Assembly (NCBI RefSeq): GCF_029242675.1
Contig: NZ_JAQWTM010000319.1
Span: 1-43,490, forward strand
Direction: 5' to 3'
Source of the DNA: Flavobacterium sp.
GTDB lineage: Bacteria; Bacteroidota; Bacteroidia; Flavobacteriales; Flavobacteriaceae
Length of the DNA: 43,490 bases
The notes beneath the pieces are model-generated. The model saw nothing but the letters and a program-made list of their open reading frames with translations, searched no databases and was not told the origin of the DNA. Position 1 is the stretch's first letter. Every line of letters starts with the position of its first letter. This document shows positions 17,095 through 27,531 of this stretch, piece by piece. The translations under genes and the position numbers were made by a program.

Positions 17095-19872
17095 TTATTT
17101 ACTTTTTTCGGCGCTATTTTTAAAATTCCAAGTGAATCCCACCATTACATATCTTTTAAGTCGATCATTGCGCTCTTCACTGATGGTGTTTCCATAAACT
17201 GACCTATTAATACCTATGTTTTGATTTAATATGTCTCTTATCAAGATGTAGGCGGTAAACTCGTCGCTTTTAAAAGTACGTTGTAGCCTAGCATTCCATA
17301 ATTGATTGGTAAGGTTTGTTTGGAAATCAACTGTTTTTTGTCGTGAAACAAATTCGTAATCAGTCGACAACTTCCATTTTTCTCTAAAATAAACTCCTGA
17401 TTCTACACTCAATGTATTGGTGTTAAACGACTTTACCACATCATTTTGTGAGGTCGTATTTCGATTGTTTGCAAACCTATTGCTTAGACTAAAATCGTAT
17501 TTCTTGTCTTTTGATTTGTTTAGATAAATCGAAAATCCCGAGTTCAAATTTTTAGCACTACTTAAATTATTATTAATGCTTTGAACGGTTTTAGTGTAAT
17601 ATACTGAAGGGCTCAAATTAACACTCAAATCAATTTTCTTTACTTTAAAACCGTATCCTAAATAAAAATTAGTCGAAAAGTTACCATTAGTATTGATGGG
17701 TTTCGAAATTGTTTTGGCACTCTCAGGGTCAATTACGCTACTGTACGAAATTAAATTGCTAGTTGTTCGATATGAAATACCTTGATATATTTGCGTTTCA
17801 GTTAGTATATTATAACTGTTTTGGTTGATGCTGAAACTGTTTGTAAAAGATTGTTTTAGATCTGGATTACCTAGAATTTGATTAAAAAAGTCTTGATTGT
17901 TTCTTAAAGGTTGCAATTGATTTATTGTTGGTTGTTTAGTAGCACCTTGATAAGTAAAACGAATGTTACCATTATTCTTGTACTTATAAGAAAAACTAGC
18001 CGATGGGAAAAAGTTAGTGTAATTTCGATTGTACTCTTTGTCCAAGGTCTGGTCCAGCAACTTAAAAGTTGTAAAACCAAATCCACTACCCAAACTATAA
18101 TTGATTTTTTTAGAATTGTAACTCAACTTTAAATTGGGTCTGTTGGTAATAATATTTTGCTTAAATTCATTTGAAAAAGCATCAACTAATACATCATACT
18201 TACCTGTACTGTTCGAGAAATCGTAGGTCAAATTATTACTTTCGCCACCATTAAAAGTAATTTGATGCGCAAATTGAAAAGCAAACTTTTTACTGATTGG
18301 TTCAGTGTAGGTAAGGTTTACATCAATATTTTGATTTCTAACTTCCCCAATCTTATTTTGATCAACCAAATTTGTAGCTGATAATGCACCCGCTTCGTAG
18401 CTTTCGTTGGTCGATTTTAAAAAATTATCCGAGTTTGTATTTAAGCTGCTCCAAGTACTATTGACAGAAAATGTACGTCTGGCTTTTGCAAATTTATGTT
18501 TAAACAATACACTGGCGTATAGCGCAGTTTTGTCAGAGTTTGTTGTAAATGTTTTATCCTGTTGGTTTTTCAACAACCCATCATCTCCAGTTATTAGCCC
18601 GTTAGTTAACTCTTGGCTTTCTGTTTTATAAAAATTAGTTCTGGTTGTAATTTTTAAAGAATTTACAGAATCTATTTTTACTTCATAAACAGCATTTAAT
18701 TTAAAATTTCTCCTGTTTACGTCAGATACCGTTGATCTATTTTCGTTCAATTGATTTTCACCAACTTGTGTTTGAGAGATTCTGGTATTGTTATTTGAAT
18801 AAATTTGCTGGTTTAATTTTGGTGACAAGTTCAAAGTTTGCTTGTCTTTCCATTTATTGGTGTATTGGAGTCCAGCATTCGTATTTTTAACAAATCCGTT
18901 TTGAGTATCTACATAGGGTTCATCATCGCTATTACCTCCTGTCCATTGATAATTAACATTACCATCATCATCCATATTCATCGATACGTTGTTTTGATCG
19001 CCATATTTATCACCATCTTCCCAACTCAAACCATCTTGACCCGTGTTTCCATTTAATAAAAAGCCAGACAATTTTCTTTTACCTTTAAAACTACTAAATA
19101 ATATATTGGTATTGTACCTAGAGTCAGCACCAGCAAAGGGTTGGTTAGCACCATCTAGCTTTCCAAAATAACCTTTCTTTTTATCTTCCTTTAATTTTAA
19201 ATTAATGGTCTTTCGGGTATCACCATCATCGATTCCCGTAAACTCCGCTTGATCACTTTTCTTATTAAAAACTTGTACCTCTTTTATAGCGTCGGCTCTC
19301 AAGTTTTTTACTGCCATACTTGGGTCATCACCAAAAAATTCTTCGCCATCAACTAAAACTTTTTGAACCGTTTCTCCCATGGCTTTTATCGTACCATCTT
19401 TGTCTACTTGAATACCCGGTAGTTTTTTTAATAATTCTTCAACATTGGCATTTTCACCTACTTTAAAATCACTCGCCCTATAGCTTGTTGTATCTCCCTT
19501 TATTCGAATCGAACCCGATTTAATAATAACTTCTCGTAATAATTCTATTTTACTCGTTAAATTGATGGAACCCAATTTAATTTCCTTTTCTTTTACCAAT
19601 AAAGCATCTATATAATCAGCGTACTGATGATGCGACGTCATCAATATATACTCTCCTTCTTTTACTTCTTTAAAAATAAATTTACCTTCCTTATCTGAGC
19701 GAGTAAATTTGTATAAAATAGAGTCGGTTGGAATCAGTAGCGCAACGACAGAGTTGTAAACTCCTGCCTTATCAGCACCACTAGTTACAGTTCCTGAAAT
19801 GGTTGATTTTTGCGAAAAAATAGTGCTAAAACTAAAAAAGAGAATTAGGGTAGTTAATGTCTTTAAAGGCAT
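17095..19872 (-). CDS. Outer membrane beta-barrel / TonB-receptor-like protein with carboxypeptidase-regulatory-like N-domain
   Basis: 925 aa; signal peptide, SGTVTSGADKAGVYNSVVALL..., plug-like VEELLKKLPGIQVDKDGTIKAMGETVQKVLVDGEEFFGDDPSMAVKNLRADAIKEVQVF. Confidence 0.92.
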   Translation of the reverse strand: MPLKTLTTLILFFSFSTIFSQKSTISGTVTSGADKAGVYNSVVALLIPTDSILYKFTRSDKEGKFIFKEVKEGEYILMTSHHQYADYIDALLVKEKEIKLGSINLTSKIELLREVIIKSGSIRIKGDTTSYRASDFKVGENANVEELLKKLPGIQVDKDGTIKAMGETVQKVLVDGEEFFGDDPSMAVKNLRADAIKEVQVFNKKSDQAEFTGIDDGDTRKTINLKLKEDKKKGYFGKLDGANQPFAGADSRYNTNILFSSFKGKRKLSGFLLNGNTGQDGLSWEDGDKYGDQNNVSMNMDDDGNVNYQWTGGNSDDEPYVDTQNGFVKNTNAGLQYTNKWKDKQTLNLSPKLNQQIYSNNNTRISQTQVGENQLNENRSTVSDVNRRNFKLNAVYEVKIDSVNSLKITTRTNFYKTESQELTNGLITGDDGLLKNQQDKTFTTNSDKTALYASVLFKHKFAKARRTFSVNSTWSSLNTNSDNFLKSTNESYEAGALSATNLVDQNKIGEVRNQNIDVNLTYTEPISKKFAFQFAHQITFNGGESNNLTYDFSNSTGKYDVLVDAFSNEFKQNIITNRPNLKLSYNSKKINYSLGSGFGFTTFKLLDQTLDKEYNRNYTNFFPSASFSYKYKNNGNIRFTYQGATKQPTINQLQPLRNNQDFFNQILGNPDLKQSFTNSFSINQNSYNILTETQIYQGISYRTTSNLISYSSVIDPESAKTISKPINTNGNFSTNFYLGYGFKVKKIDLSVNLSPSVYYTKTVQSINNNLSSAKNLNSGFSIYLNKSKDKKYDFSLSNRFANNRNTTSQNDVVKSFNTNTLSVESGVYFREKWKLSTDYEFVSRQKTVDFQTNLTNQLWNARLQRTFKSDEFTAYILIRDILNQNIGINRSVYGNTISEERNDRLKRYVMVGFTWNFKNSAEKSK

Positions 19873-20059
19873 AAATAGATAGGTGTTTTTATTGTTAAAA
19901 ACAGATCATTTTTCAATGAAACAAAAAATAGCTTCCTATCATAAATTGACCTTACAAAGTCAAAAATAGTATAATTCTTACCTTGAAAATAAACAGCAGG
20001 GTTAATAAAATGTTAAATTAAAAGAATAGCAAATTACTGATACAAACTAGGGATTAAAA

Positions 20060-21100
20060 TTATCCTATTAAACGGTTTACGTTATCTACTACCATAGCAG
20101 GATTAATCGTTCGCATGGCATCTTCATAACCAACTATTTTCTTATTGCCGTAGACTGAAGTGGGCAAAAAAGGATACTTTTCTCTATCCGAAACTAAAGA
20201 GTTGCTGAATGGTTGGTTAAAAGGTACAAAGCCCGCATACGGATGCGTCGCGCCCCAAAGCGTTAAAACCTGTACGCCTAACATAGCCGCAATATGTGCG
20301 TTACCTGAGTCCATAGACAGCAAAACGTTTAGGTTGCTAATGAGTGCTAACTCTTGCTGAAACTTGATTTTACCAGCCATGTTAACCACATTCGGTTTCC
20401 CTTTTGCGAATGCATCCAATAGTTCTCCTTCTTTTTTTCCACCACCAAAAAGTAAGATGGTGACATCCGCTTTCATGGCTAATTGGTCAATTACCTCTTG
20501 CATTAAATCAAGTGGATACACCTTAGAATCATACTGTGCAAAAGGCGCTATTCCTATTAATTTGGTCTTTGGAGTTCCAATAATCTGAAGAATTTCTTGA
20601 CTTAAAGACGCTTTTTGAGGAAACTGAGGATGCGCTAAATCGATAGGGAATCCTAACTGTTTCAACACCGCTGCGTGCCTTTCAAACATACTAGGCAAAG
20701 GTTTAAAAACCTTGTTATCTGCTCTTGTTAAAGCCTTTTTTTCTGCTCTTCCTTTATCCGTAAAAGCTACTTTTTTTCCGCTCAAGGCAAAAAGAGATCG
20801 CACAACCTGAGATCGTAGTACATTATGAAAATCAGCAAAAAGGTCAATATCGAGCTTTTTTACATCTTTAAATAACCGAACTAAGCCTACAAAACCTTTG
20901 TGCCTTTCTTTTTCATCGAAAGCAAAAAAGGTAAGATTGGGGATTCCGTCAAAAAAAGGTTTGAAAAAAGGTCGCGAGATAACCGTGAGTTTTACCTCTG
21001 GATACTGCTGCACTAAGGCGCGTAAAACAGGAACGGTCATGGCAACATCACCCATGGCGGACAGTCGCATGACGGCTATATGTATTGGTTTTATTGGCAA
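20060..21100 (-). CDS. Glycosyltransferase family 9 (heptosyltransferase-like)
   Basis: 346 aa, RLSAMGDVAMTVPVLRAL, LLSMDSGNAHIAAMLGVQVLTLWGATHPYAGF. Confidence 0.92.
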   Translation of the reverse strand: MPIKPIHIAVMRLSAMGDVAMTVPVLRALVQQYPEVKLTVISRPFFKPFFDGIPNLTFFAFDEKERHKGFVGLVRLFKDVKKLDIDLFADFHNVLRSQVVRSLFALSGKKVAFTDKGRAEKKALTRADNKVFKPLPSMFERHAAVLKQLGFPIDLAHPQFPQKASLSQEILQIIGTPKTKLIGIAPFAQYDSKVYPLDLMQEVIDQLAMKADVTILLFGGGKKEGELLDAFAKGKPNVVNMAGKIKFQQELALISNLNVLLSMDSGNAHIAAMLGVQVLTLWGATHPYAGFVPFNQPFSNSLVSDREKYPFLPTSVYGNKKIVGYEDAMRTINPAMVVDNVNRLIG

Positions 21101-21101
21101 A

Positions 21102-21335
21102 CTACTTCTCTTTAGTATTTGCGTTTTCTAAAGCTCTTCTATCTCTGTTCTTTTTTAAAGCAATTCTTAAAAAAAAGAAACCAAATAAAGCCACCAAGTA
21201 AATAGCGATTCCCGAATGCTGCTTTTCATCAATAAACAGAATTTCATAAAAAACGTACAGCGTTCCTATAAAAGAGAGCACATAAATGATCTTGAACAAA
21301 AGGGGTTCAGTAGAAAAAAAAGAAGGCTTGGCCAT
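21102..21335 (-). CDS. Small two-TM hypothetical membrane protein
   Basis: 77 aa ORF tightly packed between GT9 and DUF4254-like genes. Confidence 0.7.
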   Translation of the reverse strand: MAKPSFFSTEPLLFKIIYVLSFIGTLYVFYEILFIDEKQHSGIAIYLVALFGFFFLRIALKKNRDRRALENANTKEK

Positions 21336-21336
21336 A

Positions 21337-21942
21337 TTACTTTTTGTTTTGATACAATACAGGATTTAAATCATCATCATTGTACATTTTCATTTGCTTG
21401 TACACCTTCATGAATTTTTCTCCGTTTTCGATTGCCAACAATAAATCATCGATAGCTGTTGATAAATCGGTTCTTTGCTCTAGCAAAATATTTAGTTTTT
21501 CCTGACATTTATCTCTGTGTTCAACTGAAGCTTCTGCACGAGTTGCTTCTTCGTTCATGTGATAAATTTTTAAAGCTAAAATAGACAATCTATCAAAAGC
21601 CCAAGCAGGACTTTCTGAATTGATTTTAGCATCTGCATTCACTTTCACATCGCTAAATTTTTGTAAAAAATAACTATCAATGTATTCGACCATATCGGTA
21701 CGCTCTTGATTAGAAGCATCGATTCTTCTTTTTAAAGTCAATGCAGCTACAGGATCAATATTAGGATCCCGAATAATATCTTCAAAATGCCATTGTACGG
21801 TATCGATCCAATTCTTAACATATAACAAGTGTTCGAATTTATCTTTAGGAAAAGGATTGTTTATCGGTTGATCTACATTATCAAACTGATGATAATCTTT
21901 GATACTTTGCTCGAAAACAGAATAGGCTAATTTTGAAAACAT
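21337..21942 (-). CDS. DUF4254-like protein
   Basis: 201 aa, NPFPKDKFEHLLYVKNWIDTVQWHFEDIIRDPNIDPVAALTLKRRIDASNQERTDMVEYID; GT9 neighbour. Confidence 0.8.
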   Translation of the reverse strand: MFSKLAYSVFEQSIKDYHQFDNVDQPINNPFPKDKFEHLLYVKNWIDTVQWHFEDIIRDPNIDPVAALTLKRRIDASNQERTDMVEYIDSYFLQKFSDVKVNADAKINSESPAWAFDRLSILALKIYHMNEEATRAEASVEHRDKCQEKLNILLEQRTDLSTAIDDLLLAIENGEKFMKVYKQMKMYNDDDLNPVLYQNKK

Positions 21943-22063
21943 CTTTTATATTTTTATAGATACAAAGATACTTTTTATACTTTTATAAAAAAATTACACC
22001 TATAAAATCTACTTTAGTACTTAATAATCAAATACTAAAATAAAAATAACAACAAATACCATC

Positions 22064-22717
22064 ATGCAAATCCATCATTTATCTGAAAACAACAGTGTGC
22101 TTAATCATTTTTTAGGTCAAATACGAAACGTAAACGTCCATAAAGACAGCATGCGTTTTAGACGTAATATTGAACGCATTGGCGAAATCATGGCGTATGA
22201 AATGAGCAAGGAATTGCATTATAAAGCAGTGTCAATTGAAACGCCACTTGGAGTCAAAAACACTACTGAAATTTCAGATCAGCTGGTTATTAGTTCGGTT
22301 TTACGCGCAGGATTACCCTTGCATATGGGTTTCTTAAATTATTTTGATCAGGCCGAAAATGGTTTTGTATCGGCTTTTCGATACCATCCTAACAATGATG
22401 ATTATTTTGAAATAAAGGTAGACTACCAAGCCATTGCTGACTTTAACGATAAGTACTTACTAATTGTAGATCCAATGCTTGCTACAGGACAATCGATAGT
22501 AGCTGTTTTTAATCAATTGATGGAACGAGGAACGCCTAAAGCAATTCATATAGCCGTAGTAATTGCTGCACCTGAAGGCATAGCCTACCTTGAAGAAAAT
22601 TTACCCGATCATTGCCATTTATGGATTGCTGATCTTGACGAAAAGCTAAATGAACACAGCTATATTGTCCCAGGACTAGGTGATGCAGGTGATTTAGCTT
22701 ACGGAACTAAACTATAA
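22064..22717 (+). CDS. upp: Uracil phosphoribosyltransferase
   Basis: 217 aa, SSVLRAGLPLHMGFLNYF, LLIVDPMLATGQSIVAVFNQL PRPP site, PGLGDAGDLAYGTK. Confidence 0.95.
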   Translation: MQIHHLSENNSVLNHFLGQIRNVNVHKDSMRFRRNIERIGEIMAYEMSKELHYKAVSIETPLGVKNTTEISDQLVISSVLRAGLPLHMGFLNYFDQAENGFVSAFRYHPNNDDYFEIKVDYQAIADFNDKYLLIVDPMLATGQSIVAVFNQLMERGTPKAIHIAVVIAAPEGIAYLEENLPDHCHLWIADLDEKLNEHSYIVPGLGDAGDLAYGTKL

Positions 22718-23641
22718 TTGAGAGAAAAAAGCAAAGAAACTACAAGCAATGAGCACGAAAAGCACCATTTCTTGCTTTAATTTCACCTGTGGGATTTCGA
22801 TATGACTAGTAGCCATAATAGCTAAAGGAGCAACGGTAAAAAGGAGCAAATCATTGCTCTTGTTAGCGGAAACAACAAATACTACTACGCCTATAAAAAA
22901 AGCAGCTACCACCTTTTTAAATGAGCTATGTAAAACTTGAGGCCTATTAGACAAACTTAGGACCATAGAACTAACAAAAAATAACGCTACTGTAGCATAA
23001 ATTGATAAAGCACCATTTTGATAATTATTGGTAAAATAATTGATTTCGAAATTAGTACTTACGGCTTGCTCTAGGTATTCAATTATACTAAAATGAAACA
23101 ACAGAGAAACCAGTAAAAACAAAGTAGCTACCGCAAAAAAGGCGATAAATGGCAAAAACCAATTGCGATAATCTCTCGAAACGTGAAAAATAATAGAGAT
23201 AAACACTAAAACAAGATACAGTATACACCAAAACTGAAACAAAGCGGCTACAAATATCCAAAACGAAGCATCAAAAATCTTCTCTTTGGACGCTTTTAGC
23301 GATTGGAGAGATAACAGCCTACGGAGTGCTAACAAAATAAAAAAGTTAGCCAAAATTAAATTGACATTGTCTAGGACCGATGGAAAGAAAATCAATAACA
23401 AAAAGTAGAAAAAAACCGTAAATCCGCTGTCTTTACTTAAGCCATTTTTTTTCGAAATAAAATTTGTCATAAATACAGAGCCGAGCAAAACAGCTAGTAA
23501 TCCCAACTTTTGTCCAAGTAAAACAAGTGAATTCGTCCAACTTGAATCTTGCATTTGAAAGACAAAGAAGAAAACTAGTATCAAAAATACTACTAAAGAG
23601 AAATTTAACGGTGTAGATTTTTTAAAAACACTTGTAATCAT
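22712..23641 (-). CDS. Integral membrane protein, DUF6427-like
   Basis: 309 aa, many TM segments; convergent with upp. Confidence 0.75.
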   Translation of the reverse strand: MITSVFKKSTPLNFSLVVFLILVFFFVFQMQDSSWTNSLVLLGQKLGLLAVLLGSVFMTNFISKKNGLSKDSGFTVFFYFLLLIFFPSVLDNVNLILANFFILLALRRLLSLQSLKASKEKIFDASFWIFVAALFQFWCILYLVLVFISIIFHVSRDYRNWFLPFIAFFAVATLFLLVSLLFHFSIIEYLEQAVSTNFEINYFTNNYQNGALSIYATVALFFVSSMVLSLSNRPQVLHSSFKKVVAAFFIGVVVFVVSANKSNDLLLFTVAPLAIMATSHIEIPQVKLKQEMVLFVLIACSFFAFFSQL

Positions 23642-23774
23642 AAGGATATTTTATACTTTTGTGACTGTAAATATAATACTTGTTTAAAAAGTAAACCCTC
23701 AAGTTGAAAAGATTCTCAATAAAAGAGTTTTATAGGTTTTGAGGAATAAACATAACAAACTAATTTTTAGCGAT

Positions 23775-24005
23775 ATGAAAGCATTTTTTGAAGGAATTCA
23801 ATACCTATTTGTAAACATTTTATTTGCTCCTCTTGATTTTTTACGTTCTTTAGAACTTTCATCTTGGTTTGTGGCAAATACAATTAACTGGATTTTCATG
23901 ATCATTTGCACTGCCGCAATGGTTTATTGGATCAAACAACTTAGAATTTTTGATGATGCAGGTACAGAAAATCAAGATACTACTGCTCATTCATTTTTAA
24001 AATAA
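23775..24005 (+). CDS. Small membrane protein, DUF6341-like
   Basis: MKAFFEGIQYLFVNILFAPLDFLRSLELSSWFVANTINWIFMIICTAAMVYWIKQLRIFDDA; start at 23775 preferred over track start 23739. Confidence 0.75.
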   Translation: MKAFFEGIQYLFVNILFAPLDFLRSLELSSWFVANTINWIFMIICTAAMVYWIKQLRIFDDAGTENQDTTAHSFLK

Positions 24006-24026
24006 TAGCATAAAAAGTATTGGGAA

Positions 24027-25301
24027 CTATTTTAAGTCGTTCCCAATATCTTTTCTATAATTCATCTTATCAAAATGTAGCTTTGCTATGTTTTGGTAAG
24101 ATTTTTTTATGGCCTGTTCAAAATCATCTCCGTACGAAGTAACCATTACAACACGTCCACCATTAGAAACTATTCGTCCGTTTTCTAATTTTGTTCCCGC
24201 GTGAAAAACAATAGAATCAGTGATGTTTTCTAAACCAGTAATGACTTTCCCTTTTTCAAAAGCTTCAGGATAACCTCCTGAAACAACAACAACTGTAGTT
24301 GCGCTACGTTCATCCACCTCAAGTGTAATCGTATCAAGTTTTTCATTGGCTACAGCCAAAAACAATTCAACTAAATCATTTTTTAATCTCGGGATCACTA
24401 CTTCGGTCTCAGGATCACCCATTCGCACGTTGTACTCGATTACGATTGGCTCGTTATTTACGTTAATTAGTCCAATAAACACAAATCCTTTGTATGGAAT
24501 TCCGTCTTTTTGAAACCCTTCAATCGTAGGTTTTACAATACGCGTTTCGATTTTTTGCATCAACACATCATCAACATACGGTACCGGAGAAACCGCTCCC
24601 ATTCCGCCTGTATTCAATCCAGTATCACCCTCGCCTATGCGCTTATAATCTTTGGCCGTTGGTAAAATTTTATAATTCTTACCGTCAGTTAATACAAAAC
24701 AGCTAAGTTCAATTCCGTCTAAAAATTCTTCGATTACTACTTTTGAACTGGCTGCTCCAAATTTTTGCCCTACTAACATATTTCGTAATTCTTCTTTGGC
24801 TTCCGCCAAATCATGAATGATCAATACGCCTTTTCCAGCAGCTAATCCATCTGCTTTAAGCACAAACGGAGGTTGTAAGCTTTCTAAAAAGCCACAACCT
24901 TGCTCTACAGTTTCGGCGGTGAAACTATCATAGGCAGCCGTAGGTATTTTATGTTTTACCAGAAATTCTTTGGCAAACTCTTTACTTCCTTCTAGCTGTG
25001 CACCTAATTTAGAAGGCCCAATAACTGGGATAGAACTCAATTGGGCGTCATTCAAAAAGAAATCGTAGATCCCATTTACTAAGGGGTCTTCAGGACCTAC
25101 CACCACCAACTCGATGTTTTTTTCGATTACTAACACTTTTATCGCTTCAAAATCAGTAACTCCAATAGCAACATTGGTTGCAATCTCTGCCGTTCCTGCA
25201 TTTCCTGGAGCCATAAAAAGGGTATCGCAAAGCGGACTTTGAACCATTTTCCATGCAAAAGCATGTTCTCTTCCTCCTGATCCTAATAGTAAAATATTCA
25301 T
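24027..25301 (-). CDS. purD: Phosphoribosylamine-glycine ligase
   Basis: 424 aa, MNILLLGSGGREHAFAWKM, ATP-grasp FVLKADGLAAGKGVLI, EYNVRMGDPETEVV. Confidence 0.97.
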   Translation of the reverse strand: MNILLLGSGGREHAFAWKMVQSPLCDTLFMAPGNAGTAEIATNVAIGVTDFEAIKVLVIEKNIELVVVGPEDPLVNGIYDFFLNDAQLSSIPVIGPSKLGAQLEGSKEFAKEFLVKHKIPTAAYDSFTAETVEQGCGFLESLQPPFVLKADGLAAGKGVLIIHDLAEAKEELRNMLVGQKFGAASSKVVIEEFLDGIELSCFVLTDGKNYKILPTAKDYKRIGEGDTGLNTGGMGAVSPVPYVDDVLMQKIETRIVKPTIEGFQKDGIPYKGFVFIGLINVNNEPIVIEYNVRMGDPETEVVIPRLKNDLVELFLAVANEKLDTITLEVDERSATTVVVVSGGYPEAFEKGKVITGLENITDSIVFHAGTKLENGRIVSNGGRVVMVTSYGDDFEQAIKKSYQNIAKLHFDKMNYRKDIGNDLK

Positions 25302-25453
25302 CTGTAGTGTGTGTTTAGTTGTGTGTCCTTTGGTAAGGAATGCTGCAAAAATAATTGCTTTTGGACGTAAAAAATAATTAATTTTTAAAAAGTTGTCCCA
25401 ACCCTTTCCATTCGACCCCGATATACGCTATTTTTGAAGAAACATAACTTTAG

Positions 25454-26764
25454 ATGCTTTCTCTATTTGATTTAACCTTGCGGCTCAATGGCTTCCCTAT
25501 AAAAAAGGCGAAGACACAGTTGCATGCTATAATCAACCTTTCTGAGACTGACTGTAGCACTTTTGTAGCAAATCAAAAAAGAGAAATTCTCGATTTTCAT
25601 TTGAATCACAATTCATTTTACCGTGATTTTGCCAAAGAACAATCCTTTAAAAACTGGAGTGATGTACCTGTTTTGACCAAGAAGGACCTCCAAATACCAC
25701 TAACTGATAGGCTTTCAGAAGGATTTACAAAAACCAATTGTTATACCAATAAAACCTCAGGTTCAAGCGGAACACCTTTTAGTTTTGCCAAAGATAAATA
25801 TTCCCATGCCCTTACTTGGGCTTCAAATATGTACCGTTTTGGTTGGTTTGGTATCGATTTTAATCAGTCCTATCAAGCACGTTTTTATGGCATTCCGCTG
25901 GATTTTATTGGGTATAAGAAAGAACGATTCAAAGATTTTTTAGGCAAGCGCTATCGGTTTCCGATTTTTGATTTATCCGATGCCGTTTTAGAGACTATTG
26001 TTGAAAAATTCCGATCAGAACAATTCAAATACATCAATGGCTATACGAGCTCAATTGTACTTTTTGCCAAATATTTGAGAAAACGAAATCTACTTTTAAA
26101 AAGTATTTGCCCTAGCTTAAAAGTAGTTATGGTAACCTCCGAAATGCTTTTTGAAGAGGATAAATTGCTTTTAGAAACACAATTCGGAATTCCCGTTGTA
26201 AATGAATATGGCGCCTCAGAGCTGGATTTAATAGCTTTTCAAAACCCAAAAGGCGAATGGCAAGTGAATGCTGAAACGCTTTATGTAGAGATTCTTGACG
26301 ACAATAATTCTGTTTTGCCCTACGGCCAAGAAGGACGCATTGTAATCACGTCATTGTTTAATAAAGCGCATCCTTTTATTCGTTATGATATTGGCGATAT
26401 TGGTATTTTAGACGAAAATAGTACGGTACAAAAACCCCTTCTGAAAAAATTAATTGGCCGAACAAATGATGTTGCTTTGCTGCCTAGCGGAAAAAAATCG
26501 CCTGGATTGACATTTTATTATGTGACCAAAAGCATTATTGAAGATGATGGCAACGTTCAAGAATTTGTGATCACACAAACTAGATTGGATAGTTTTGAGA
26601 TTGATTACGTTAGTGCAACCGAAATAACTTTCGAACAAATTGAGAAAATTGAAAAAGCCATTGCCTTGTATTTAGAACCGGGCTTGCATTTTACTTTTAC
26701 TAAAAAAGATTTCCTAAAACGATCCAATCGAGGCAAACTCAAACAATTTAGCTCGTTACTTTAG
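25454..26764 (+). CDS. Phenylacetate-CoA ligase / CapK-like adenylate-forming protein
   Basis: 436 aa, TSGSSGTPFSFAKDKY, NEYGASELDLIAFQ, IRYDIGDIG, KKLIGRTNDV. Confidence 0.85.
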   Translation: MLSLFDLTLRLNGFPIKKAKTQLHAIINLSETDCSTFVANQKREILDFHLNHNSFYRDFAKEQSFKNWSDVPVLTKKDLQIPLTDRLSEGFTKTNCYTNKTSGSSGTPFSFAKDKYSHALTWASNMYRFGWFGIDFNQSYQARFYGIPLDFIGYKKERFKDFLGKRYRFPIFDLSDAVLETIVEKFRSEQFKYINGYTSSIVLFAKYLRKRNLLLKSICPSLKVVMVTSEMLFEEDKLLLETQFGIPVVNEYGASELDLIAFQNPKGEWQVNAETLYVEILDDNNSVLPYGQEGRIVITSLFNKAHPFIRYDIGDIGILDENSTVQKPLLKKLIGRTNDVALLPSGKKSPGLTFYYVTKSIIEDDGNVQEFVITQTRLDSFEIDYVSATEITFEQIEKIEKAIALYLEPGLHFTFTKKDFLKRSNRGKLKQFSSLL

Positions 26765-27530
26765 TCTCCTTAACATATTTGGGTTTAACTACTAATTGCT
26801 TCCACAAAAACAGGAGCATACATAGTGAAGCCTTTATACTAGTCAAGCCATGATGCTTCCTGTAAATGGCGTAATTGTGCTTAAGCAAATTGACTTTAGC
26901 AGTTGAAATAGAGTTGGATCTAATGCGATAAAAAGCCAAGCTTTCAGGCACTGGTTGGGATGTTCTAATCCTTTTTAAAATCGTAAGCCATAGCATCCAA
27001 TCTTGTCTTTTTCTATTGGGTGAAATCGGAATTTTTCCAAAAAAAGCCACATCATAGATACCGGTTAGGTTACCGATATAATTGCAAAAAAATAGTTGGT
27101 TGTATGTCAAGTTTTTTGGTGCTTGAATTTCTCTCCCCAAGGGTTGTCCATTTTCATCCATGCAGTCATAGAACGAAAAAGTAAAAGGCAATTGATGTAT
27201 GTGCATCCATTGCAGCTGCTTCTCTAATTTATGCGGTTTCCATAAATCATCTGAATCTAAAAAGGCTAAATACTTTCCTTTGGCTTTTTCTAAACCTAAA
27301 TTTCGGGCTACACCCGTACCGGAATTTTGAGCTAATTGGTACAGCTGAATTCTGGCATCTGCTTTTATCAGTTCTGATACGATTGTAACTGTGGTATCTT
27401 GAGAAGCATCATCAACTACAATAATCTCCCAATTCGCATAGGATTGCAACTGTACAGACTGAATCGCCTCAGCTATAAATTGAGCGGAATTGAATGTAGG
27501 AATGATAACGGATACTAATGCTGACTCCAT
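26748..27530 (-). CDS. Glycosyltransferase family 2
   Basis: 260 aa, VSVIIPTFNSAQFIAEAIQSVQLQSYANWEIIVVDDASQD, LAFLDSDDLWKPHKLEKQL. Confidence 0.93.
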   Translation of the reverse strand: MESALVSVIIPTFNSAQFIAEAIQSVQLQSYANWEIIVVDDASQDTTVTIVSELIKADARIQLYQLAQNSGTGVARNLGLEKAKGKYLAFLDSDDLWKPHKLEKQLQWMHIHQLPFTFSFYDCMDENGQPLGREIQAPKNLTYNQLFFCNYIGNLTGIYDVAFFGKIPISPNRKRQDWMLWLTILKRIRTSQPVPESLAFYRIRSNSISTAKVNLLKHNYAIYRKHHGLTSIKASLCMLLFLWKQLVVKPKYVKETKVTS

Positions 27531-27531
27531 G

